Source of the DNA: Gemmatimonadota bacterium
GTDB lineage: Bacteria; Latescibacterota; UBA2968; UBA8231
Reading direction: 5' to 3'
Assembly (NCBI GenBank): GCA_009840005.1
Contig: VXOR01000029.1
Location: 22,697-86,696, forward strand
Length of the DNA: 64,000 nucleotides
A model generated the notes under the pieces. It was given only the letters and a program-made list of their open reading frames with translations, made no database searches and was not told the DNA's origin. Positions 58,051 to 64,000 of the stretch are shown here, one piece after another (within the stretch, counting starts at the first letter, position 1; each line of letters opens with the position of its first letter). The position numbers and the translations under genes were made by a program.

Positions 58051-60435
58051 TTGCGCGGCGGCATGGACGCCTCGCAGTACAAGGATTACGTCCTGACGCT
58101 GCTGTTTATGAAGTATGTCTCGGACAAGTACGCTGGCGATTCTTACGCGCTCATTGAAGTTCCATCCGGCGGCAGTTTCGCCGACATGGTAAAGCTCAAA
58201 GGCGACAAGGAGATCGGCGATAAGATCAACAAGATCATCGGCCAGCTTGCCGAGGCTAACGACCTCAAGGGCGTCATTGACCAAGCCGATTTCAACGACG
58301 AGAGCAAGCTCGGCACGGGTAAGGAAATGCAGGATCGGCTCTCTAAGCTGGTCGCCATATTCGAGGGCCTCGACTTCCGCGCCAACCGGGCCGAGGGCGA
58401 CGACCTGCTCGGCGATGCCTACGAGTACTTGATGCGGCATTTTGCCACCAAGTCGGGCAAGAGCAAGGGGCAGTTCTATACGCCAGCCGAGGTCTCGCGC
58501 ATCATGGCAAAAGTGGTCGGTATTGGCCCGGATACCCAACAGGATCAGACCATCTACGACCCGACCTGTGGCTCTGGCTCGCTCTTGCTCAAGGCTGCGG
58601 ACGAAGCGCCGCACGGCATTACCGTTTACGGCCAGGAGATGGACAACGCCACCTATGCGCTGGCGCGGATGAACATGATCCTACATGGCCACGCGACCGC
58701 CGATCTGTGGCGCGGCAACACCTTGGCCGCTCCGTACTTCAAGAACCCGGAAGATCGTCTCAAGACCTTTGACTTTGCCGTCGCCAATCCGCCCTTTTCT
58801 GCCAAGGCTTGGTCCAGCGGCCTCAATCCAGACCACGACGAGTACGGGCGCTTTGAGTACGGCATTCCTCCGGCGAAAAACGGTGACTACGCCTTCCTTT
58901 TACATTTAATTGCGTCGCTCAATAGCAAGGGCAAGGGCGCGATTATCCTGCCGCACGGCGTGCTGTTTCGCGGCAACAAGGAGGCGGATATTCGCAAGAA
59001 TCTCATCCAGCGAGGCTTTATCAAGGGTATCATTGGTTTGCCGGCTAATCTGTTCTACGGCACAGGTATCCCCGCCTGCATCTTGGTTATCGATAAAGAG
59101 AACGCCCACGCCCGTAGCGGCATCTTCATGATTGACGCGAGCAAGGGTTTTCTCAAGGACGGCAATAAGAATCGCCTGTGCACACAGGACATCCACCAGA
59201 TCGTCGATGTGTTCAACCGGCAGACCGAGTTGCCGCGTTATTCCCGCATGGTGCCGGTGTCTGAGATCGCCAGTCCGGCTAACGACTACAATCTGAACAT
59301 TCCGCGCTACATTGGTTCCAGTGAACCGGAAGACCTGCACGATCTCGCCGCGCATTTGCACGGCGGCATTCCCGACCGCGACCTCGATGCGTTCGGCACC
59401 TACTGGGATGTCTTTCCCTCGTTGCGTCAGGCGTTGTTTGTGGGCAATGGGCGAGCGGGCTACAGCGAGGCTCGTGTTGAGACGCCGCAGGTGAAGGACG
59501 CCATCCTCGGGCATGGGGAATTCAAGGCGTATGAGGAGCGGGTTGCGGCCGTTCTCGACGGTTGGTGCAAGACGCACGAGCCGGTTCTCAAGGGACTGGA
59601 GATAGACGCCAATCCCAAGGACATCATCCGCATTCTGGCGGAGGATCTGCTGGCGAGTTTTGCCGACTTGCCGCTGCTTGACTCGTACGATGTGTATCAG
59701 CGGCTGATGGACTATTGGGGTGAGGTGATGCAGGATGATGTGTACCTCATTGCCGCGGACGGTTGGGGCGAGGCCGCCGAGCCGCGTGGGATCGAAGACA
59801 AAGACAGGAAAATCAAGGAGACGCCGGATCTCACCGTCAAGCGCAGGAAGTACAAGATGGACTTGATTCCTCCGGAGCTGATTGTCGCACGTTGCTTCGC
59901 CGATGAACAGGCCGCTGTCGAGGCGCTACAGGCCAAGCAGGAGGCCGCGGCCCGCAAGTTGGAGGAGTTCGTCGAAGAGCATACTGGCGAGGAGGGCTTG
60001 CTGGAGGATGCGGTCAACGACAAGGGCAAGGTCACCAAGAGCGGCGTGACGGAACGGCTCAAGGTTATCCGGTACGAGCCGGAGAGCGACGACGAACGCG
60101 ATGTCCTCAAGCAGTGTAGGACCTTGATTGAGGCTGAGGCTAAGGCGGCCAAGGCTGTCAAGGAGGCCCAAGCCCGCTTGGATGAGCAGGTGTTGGCTCG
60201 CTACGCCGCGCTCACGGAAGCTGAGATCAAGACGCTGGTGGTCGAGGACAAGTGGTTTACGAGCATCCGGGGTGCTATTGAGGGTGAGGTGCAGCGGCTG
60301 ACTCAGCAGCTTGCCGGGCGGGTGAAGGAACTGGAAGAGCGCTACGCCCGTCCGTTGCCGGAGTTGGAGCGGGAGGTGGAGGTGTTTGGTGCGAAGGTCG
60401 AGGGGCACTTGAAGCGGATGGGGATTTCATCGTGA
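58051..60435 (+). CDS. hsdM: type I restriction-modification methyltransferase subunit, 5' end broken by amber codon
   Basis: The open frame gives 794 residues. HsdM features are clear: DASQYKDYVLTLLFMKYVSDKY, the GQFYTPAEVSRIM region, SAM motif I YDPTCGSGSLLLKA and the catalytic NPPF. A long coiled C-terminal extension (about 590-790) is typical of one HsdM subclass. The normal N-terminus is also encoded: ATG at 57997 reads MALKKS, then TAG (58015-58017), then LYSSLWQSCDELRGG in the same frame. A single CAG or GAG to TAG change has therefore separated the start. Expression would need readthrough or reinitiation at TTG 58051 or ATG 58063. Confidence 0.9.
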   Translation: MRGGMDASQYKDYVLTLLFMKYVSDKYAGDSYALIEVPSGGSFADMVKLKGDKEIGDKINKIIGQLAEANDLKGVIDQADFNDESKLGTGKEMQDRLSKLVAIFEGLDFRANRAEGDDLLGDAYEYLMRHFATKSGKSKGQFYTPAEVSRIMAKVVGIGPDTQQDQTIYDPTCGSGSLLLKAADEAPHGITVYGQEMDNATYALARMNMILHGHATADLWRGNTLAAPYFKNPEDRLKTFDFAVANPPFSAKAWSSGLNPDHDEYGRFEYGIPPAKNGDYAFLLHLIASLNSKGKGAIILPHGVLFRGNKEADIRKNLIQRGFIKGIIGLPANLFYGTGIPACILVIDKENAHARSGIFMIDASKGFLKDGNKNRLCTQDIHQIVDVFNRQTELPRYSRMVPVSEIASPANDYNLNIPRYIGSSEPEDLHDLAAHLHGGIPDRDLDAFGTYWDVFPSLRQALFVGNGRAGYSEARVETPQVKDAILGHGEFKAYEERVAAVLDGWCKTHEPVLKGLEIDANPKDIIRILAEDLLASFADLPLLDSYDVYQRLMDYWGEVMQDDVYLIAADGWGEAAEPRGIEDKDRKIKETPDLTVKRRKYKMDLIPPELIVARCFADEQAAVEALQAKQEAAARKLEEFVEEHTGEEGLLEDAVNDKGKVTKSGVTERLKVIRYEPESDDERDVLKQCRTLIEAEAKAAKAVKEAQARLDEQVLARYAALTEAEIKTLVVEDKWFTSIRGAIEGEVQRLTQQLAGRVKELEERYARPLPELEREVEVFGAKVEGHLKRMGISS

Positions 60436-60476
60436 GGGAGGCATTCGTACCGTTGAGTTCTGTTAGTTCTTGAGGT

Positions 60477-60499
60477 GTAACCATTAATAGGTTACTTTT
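60477..60499. promoter_or_regulatory. inverted repeat before toxin gene
   Basis: GTAACC-ATTAATA-GGTTAC followed by TTTTG, directly before the toxin start. It may be a weak hsdM terminator or the operator of the toxin-antitoxin pair. Confidence 0.45.
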
Positions 60500-60502
60500 G
60501 AT

Positions 60503-60766
60503 GTGTATGAGATCATCGTAAAGCGAAAAGTGCTGAGGCGGATTCAAAAGCTGCCTGAGTCGGTTCAACGACGAGTCGCCAACCTTGTCGAAGATTTGCG
60601 GGATAAAGGACCGATCAGAAGCGATTGGCCTCATTACAGCAAACTTGGAGCCGATCAATACCACTGCCACCTTTCCCGCGATTGGGTGGCCTGTTGGTCT
60701 TACGCGAAAACTTCAAAAACCATCGAGGTCTATTATGCAGGCAGTCGTGAAAACGCCCCGTATTGA
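60503..60766 (+). CDS. RelE/ParE-type toxin (HigB-like)
   Basis: 87 residues, GTG start. YEIIVKRKVLRRIQKLPESVQRRVANLVEDL and YHCHLSRDWVACWSY match RelE-superfamily toxins with the compact beta-sheet and helical hairpin; the later strand would carry basic catalytic residues. Toxin-first order with an HTH antitoxin behind it is the HigBA arrangement. It overlaps the antitoxin by 32 bases. The pair sits between hsdM and the other parts of a damaged type I restriction locus. Confidence 0.82.
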   Translation: MYEIIVKRKVLRRIQKLPESVQRRVANLVEDLRDKGPIRSDWPHYSKLGADQYHCHLSRDWVACWSYAKTSKTIEVYYAGSRENAPY

Positions 60767-61103
60767 GATCAATATTAAAGGAGAGATTCCCGATAGGTTG
60801 ATGTCTGTGCTGGAAGAAGAATACGGCGGACAGATTCAACTTTTGGAAGATAACGACGAAGAAGCCGTGAACGTCTTTGAGACCGCTTGGTATCGGGATG
60901 TCAAATCGAAGATGACGCCGGGCGACAATCTGAGGATCTACCGAGAGAATCGCGGTTTGACTCAGGCCAAACTGGGTGAGATGCTTGGCGATGTTCCCCG
61001 TCAGCATATCTCAAATATGGAGAGAGGGATGCGGTCGATTAGCTTAAAAACGGCCCGAAAATTGGCAGTGCTATTTAAGGTATCCCCCGAGAAATTCATT
61101 TAA
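60735..61103 (+). CDS. HTH (XRE) antitoxin, HigA-like
   Basis: 122 residues from ATG 60735 (GAGG site inside the toxin gene). The C-terminal half is a Cro/CI helix-turn-helix: NLRIYRENRGLTQAKLGEML followed by VPRQHISNMERGMRSIS. The acidic N-terminal ~65 residues probably bind the toxin. It should repress the module's promoter. The 13-nt intergenic motif lies 4 bases after its stop. Confidence 0.85.
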   Translation: MQAVVKTPRIEINIKGEIPDRLMSVLEEEYGGQIQLLEDNDEEAVNVFETAWYRDVKSKMTPGDNLRIYRENRGLTQAKLGEMLGDVPRQHISNMERGMRSISLKTARKLAVLFKVSPEKFI

Positions 61104-61106
61104 GAC

Positions 61107-61119
61107 CTGACGTTACGCA
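61107..61119 (-). repeat. 13-nt intergenic motif TGCGTAACRTCAG
   Basis: CTGACGTTACGCA, perfect consensus on the minus strand, in the 27-base gap between the antitoxin and the truncated ATP-binding protein gene. Confidence 0.6.
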
Positions 61120-61130
61120 GTATAAGTGCG

Positions 61131-61958
61131 ATGAAACGAGCGGAACTATTGCCCGTTTCCGGCAGCGGCCTGTGCGATTTGAGCCAGGCGCGGCTGGTGG
61201 ACTACCTCACGACTATCATCGACGACCGGGAAGTGCCGGAGACTGACGAGGAATGGAATGAGCGGCTTTGTGCGCTGGGGTTCATGGTCGAGCGGGAAGA
61301 CGGGCCGCCGGCCTGTACGATCGCCGGGTTGATTTTGTTCGGCTATCGGCCGCGCCGCCTGTTGCGCCATGCTGGCATCCGCTGGATGTGCTTTGAGGGG
61401 GAGGAGAAAACCTACGATGCCATTGACGATCAAGTGCTTGAAGGGCCGCTGGTCGATCTTTGGCAGGTGCTGTCAGGGGGGCGTGAACTGGTGGAAAAGG
61501 AGCTGATTAAACGCCTTGCCGATGCGATACGGCCGTTCGTATCCGAGGAGGCGGATCAAGTGGAAGAGTCCATGCGTCGGGAACGACGCTGGCACTATCC
61601 GCTGGAAGCACTGCGCGAAGGCGTTGTCAATGCGCTGACGCATCGGGATTGGACGCGGTATGAGGAAATTGAGGTGGTCCGTTATGCGGACCGGATAGAG
61701 ATACTCAGTCCCGGTGCGCTGCAAAACGGCATGACGGTCGAAAAGATGATTGCTGGTCAACGGGTGCCGCGCAATTTGCTCATCTCCGAGACGTTGCGGG
61801 ATTACAGCTATTCGGATGCACGAGGTATGGGGGTGCGGAACAAGATTATTCCGTTGATGCGGGCGCACAACGGCGTTGACCCAGAGTTTGAGGCGACCGA
61901 GGACTACTTGCGGTTGACGCTGCGCCGAGGCTCGGCACCAAGGCCGAGGGGCACTTGA
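61131..61958 (+). CDS. ATP-binding/transcriptional regulator of the COG2865 (AlbA_2) family, N-terminally truncated
   Basis: 275 residues. The C-terminal part shows the GHKL-like HATPase_c_4 pattern: WHYPLEALREGVVNALTHRDW, VVRYADRIEILSPGALQNG and DARGMGVRNKIIPLM. Full-length family members have an N-terminal AlbA_2 (Schlafen-like) domain of about 130 residues, which is missing; this frame begins where that domain would end (LLPVSGSGLCDLSQARLVDY). These proteins often accompany restriction or mobile loci. No strong ribosome site is seen. It may be a remnant or a short functional version. Confidence 0.75.
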   Translation: MKRAELLPVSGSGLCDLSQARLVDYLTTIIDDREVPETDEEWNERLCALGFMVEREDGPPACTIAGLILFGYRPRRLLRHAGIRWMCFEGEEKTYDAIDDQVLEGPLVDLWQVLSGGRELVEKELIKRLADAIRPFVSEEADQVEESMRRERRWHYPLEALREGVVNALTHRDWTRYEEIEVVRYADRIEILSPGALQNGMTVEKMIAGQRVPRNLLISETLRDYSYSDARGMGVRNKIIPLMRAHNGVDPEFEATEDYLRLTLRRGSAPRPRGT

Positions 61959-62577
61959 AACGAAGAGCGGATGAGGCGGTTCTATTTGTTTTACGGTCAC
62001 ATTCTCTCTGAGAATCCGGCGCAAGAGAAATCCGCGACACTGTTGCGGATTTCGGGTGATCGGGCAATTTCCGAAACAGCGTCTCGGAAATTCCACAGAC
62101 ACTGTCTGTGGAATTGGCAAAGCGACTTCCCCTTGCTTGGTCCCACTACGTCACCCTGCTGACCATCGACAATCCCGAAGAGCACTAGTCGTCTGCAAAG
62201 GATCGGGATAAAGGGCAGTTCAGTGACCCGTTTGAAGCTCTGCCGACGTTTCTACAAGAAGCAGAAGGAAACTGGTTCGACAGTGTCGGACCAATTGGCA
62301 TCCTTGGGTCCGTTGTCGCCCTGCTGACCATCGACAATCCCGAAGAGGCCGCTTCTACGAGCTTGAGGCCGAGGTCGCCGAGGTTCAGTATCTTTAGAAG
62401 AGTGATCTTGGCCGCCTGTAATTGCAAAGGAGAAATAAAATGCCCGTATCAAAACCTCTGTACAGCAAAGAGGAGTTTGGTCGCCGGTTCCCTGTATGCT
62501 CGCCGCTTGCCGCGCAGATTTGGCAGACACTGTCTGCCAAATTCACGACCATTGCTACCATTCGAGGGTAGGGGGAC
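61959..62577 (+). pseudogene. DUF1016/YhcG-type nuclease debris with palindrome series
   Basis: Broken pieces of DUF1016-like coding sequence in different frames: RRFYLFYGHILSENPAQE (about 61972), LAWSHYVTLLTIDNPEEH with a stop (about 62124-62188), a second ALLTIDNPEE (about 62318) running into RFYELEAEVAEVQYL after a frameshift, and a 43-codon ORF at 62441 containing QIWQTLSAKF. DUF1016 proteins are PD-(D/E)XK nucleases often beside type I restriction genes. The stretch also contains near-palindromes around GACACTGTC. No intact gene is present. Confidence 0.65.
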
Positions 62578-63942
62578 ATGATGAATAGTGGGCAAGGGAC
62601 AATGGGCAGCGTCCTTGGAAATGGACGCCGTGCGCTAGCGGAAGAAGTGCCAGTGGGTTATAAGCGGACTGAGGTGGGTGTGATCCCCGAAGAATGGGAC
62701 ATCATGCAGTTGGCGGATGTATGCACGAGCCAAGGAATTGTTCGGGGACCATTTGGAGGCTCCCTCAAGAAAGAAACTTTTGCCACTTTTGGATTCAAAG
62801 TCTATGAGCAACGGAACGCCATCTACAAGAGCTGTGAGATCGGCTCGTACTTTGTTGATCAGTCAAAATACGCTGAAATGCACAGATTCAGTGTCTCACC
62901 CGGTGATTTCATCATTAGTTGCTCTGGGACCATCGGCCGGATATTTCAAATACCCCGTGAGGCTCCACAGGGGATAATAAATCAAGCGCTATTAAAACTC
63001 ACGACTGACCAGGAAGTTGTTTGTGATCGTTACTTCTACATCCTGTTCGAATGGGATGAATTCCAGATGAGGATTATTGACAGCACTCAAGGCGGAGCAA
63101 TGAAGAACCTCGTCGGAATGGATGTCTTTAGGACTACTCCTGTTGTGCTCCCTCCCCTCTCCGAACAACGCGCCATCGCCGAGGCGTTGTCGGATGTGGA
63201 TGGGTTGCTCGCGGCGTTGGAGGCGCTGATCGCCAAGAAGCGGGCCGTCAAGCAGGCCGCCATGCAACAACTCCTCACCGGCAAGAGCCGCCTACCGGGG
63301 TTTAGTGAGGCATGGGAGACGAAGCGGATAGGCGATCTGTTTGAATCAACGGCTGGCGGCGACTTTGACTCAACTAGATCCAGCGATGTGCAAAGCGATA
63401 GTCACCCATATCCCATCTATGCGAACGGTCTTTCACAAGAAGGCCTCTATGGATTCTGCAACTATGCAGAAAGTCGACCTGGATCAATCACTATCACTGC
63501 GAGAGGCACTCTAGGAGAAGCATTTTACAGGGATACACCATTCGTAGCGATTGGCAGGCTTTTGGTGTTAGAGCCGAAGGTCAGGATGGACGCCAGATTC
63601 TTTTCGAGCTACATCAATCATAGCATCCATTTTGCCGTCGAAAGCACAGGAGTTCCTCAATTGACGGCCCCTCAAGTCGCACGCTACTCACTGCCTGTTC
63701 CGCCGGAGCCCGAACAACGCGCTATCTCCGAAACATTATCCGATATGGACGCCGAGACCGCCGCGCTGGAACGACGCCGAGACAAGACCCGCGTCGTCAA
63801 GCAGGGTATGATGCAGCAGCTCCTCACCGGGCGGGTGCGACTGGTCAAATCGGAGGTGGCCGTGAAGCAGACAGCGATGAATGATCTGACTTTAACCCCA
63901 AAGTGTAAGGAGGAAGAGAATGGCAATAGACTTTTACAGTAA
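62578..63942 (+). CDS. hsdS: type I restriction-modification specificity subunit
   Basis: 454 residues with two half-subunits. Each half has a variable target-recognition domain (about 25-175 and 245-385) followed by a conserved helix: VLPPLSEQRAIAEALSDVDG to MQQLLTGKSRLPGF, and VPPEPEQRAISETLSDMDA to MQQLLTGRVRLV. The near-repeat of these helices in the DNA would allow target-domain exchange by recombination. HsdS sets the DNA target of the HsdM/HsdR complex. HsdM is about 2.1 kb upstream, separated by the TA pair and debris. No hsdR is seen within the window. Confidence 0.93.
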   Translation: MMNSGQGTMGSVLGNGRRALAEEVPVGYKRTEVGVIPEEWDIMQLADVCTSQGIVRGPFGGSLKKETFATFGFKVYEQRNAIYKSCEIGSYFVDQSKYAEMHRFSVSPGDFIISCSGTIGRIFQIPREAPQGIINQALLKLTTDQEVVCDRYFYILFEWDEFQMRIIDSTQGGAMKNLVGMDVFRTTPVVLPPLSEQRAIAEALSDVDGLLAALEALIAKKRAVKQAAMQQLLTGKSRLPGFSEAWETKRIGDLFESTAGGDFDSTRSSDVQSDSHPYPIYANGLSQEGLYGFCNYAESRPGSITITARGTLGEAFYRDTPFVAIGRLLVLEPKVRMDARFFSSYINHSIHFAVESTGVPQLTAPQVARYSLPVPPEPEQRAISETLSDMDAETAALERRRDKTRVVKQGMMQQLLTGRVRLVKSEVAVKQTAMNDLTLTPKCKEEENGNRLLQ

Positions 63943-64000
63943 ATCGGGGCGTTGTTGCATGAATCCTATCGCCGATATGTTTTTGGCCTGTTGTTTGTTT
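63920..64000 (+). CDS. start of unidentified gene, cut by window edge
   Basis: ATG 63920 follows a strong AAGGAGGAAGAG site inside the hsdS 3' end and stays open to base 64000 (27 codons: MAIDFYSKSGRCC and so on). Overlap with hsdS suggests the next gene of the restriction operon, but too little is visible to name it. Confidence 0.5.
   Translation, partial: MAIDFYSKSGRCCMNPIADMFLACCLF

Noticed and set aside
57079..58614. 511-residue open frame on the minus strand
   Set aside because: It runs antisense across the amidohydrolase and hsdM genes, both with clear motifs, and has no recognisable domain. It is a by-product of GC-rich codon bias.
1..64000. tRNA or rRNA genes
   Set aside because: I saw no cloverleaf-type arms or rRNA motifs on either strand by eye; a tRNA scan would settle this.

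Overview
The window looks like a chromosome fragment from an uncultured bacterium of the FCB superphylum, most likely Latescibacterota-like or a relative. The placement is inference and rests on four observations: secreted proteins ending in a FlgD-like domain with the YPNPFNP motif; many sulfatase, enolase-superfamily, ThuA, Gfo/Idh and TIM-barrel isomerase genes; the futalosine route to menaquinone; and -24/-12 (sigma-54) promoters. Coding DNA is GC-rich and genes often start at GTG or TTG. I saw no rRNA, tRNA, cas gene or intact transposase.

Layout. 1-6 kb is an accessory island: an AAA+ ATPase cut by the window edge, a VapBC-type module and an AbiEi antitoxin remnant between two 46-nt direct repeats, a possible PD-(D/E)XK nuclease, a WYL regulator and a PemK/MazF-type module. 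6-36.7 kb is mostly housekeeping and metabolism: glutamine amidotransferase-like hydrolase, a triple DUF5069 protein, mutM, clpP, a GT39-type transferase, an adaptor plus two RND pumps in one operon, rhodanese plus a SirC-like protein, a HAD phosphatase, a secreted M28 peptidase, a UbiA prenyltransferase, an enolase-superfamily dehydratase, hisS, a TIM-barrel isomerase and a sulfatase. A type II restriction-modification pair interrupts this at 30-31.7 kb. An FAH-family protein, mqnD, mqnB, a divergent enolase/PurM-like pair follow.

36.7-46.5 kb is the most unusual part: a tandem array of secreted beta-propeller and FG-GAP/VCBS proteins. Five of them end in the same short C-terminal motif (T-[SA]-V-x3-SWG-x-IK), and two end instead in a FlgD-like sorting domain. 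The genes share leaders, signal peptides, 3' ends and intergenic hairpins but differ in the middle. Two propeller genes and a coiled-coil membrane protein gene have near-consensus sigma-54 promoters.

46.5-58 kb is catabolic and secreted: an operon of epimerase, small membrane protein, ThuA and TIM-barrel isomerase; Gfo/Idh dehydrogenase; AEC transporter; an intergenic region with a solitary type I-C-like CRISPR repeat and a structured, terminator-ended RNA candidate; a DUF5916 outer-membrane protein; a glycerol-1-phosphate-dehydrogenase-like enzyme; a GH26-like lipoprotein and an amidohydrolase. 58-64 kb is a damaged type I restriction locus: hsdM with an early amber codon, a HigBA-like module, a truncated ATP-binding protein, DUF1016 nuclease debris and hsdS. 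Dispersed palindromes of the GTAGGGGCGG type and eight copies of a 13-nt motif (TGCGTAACRTCAG) lie only between genes.
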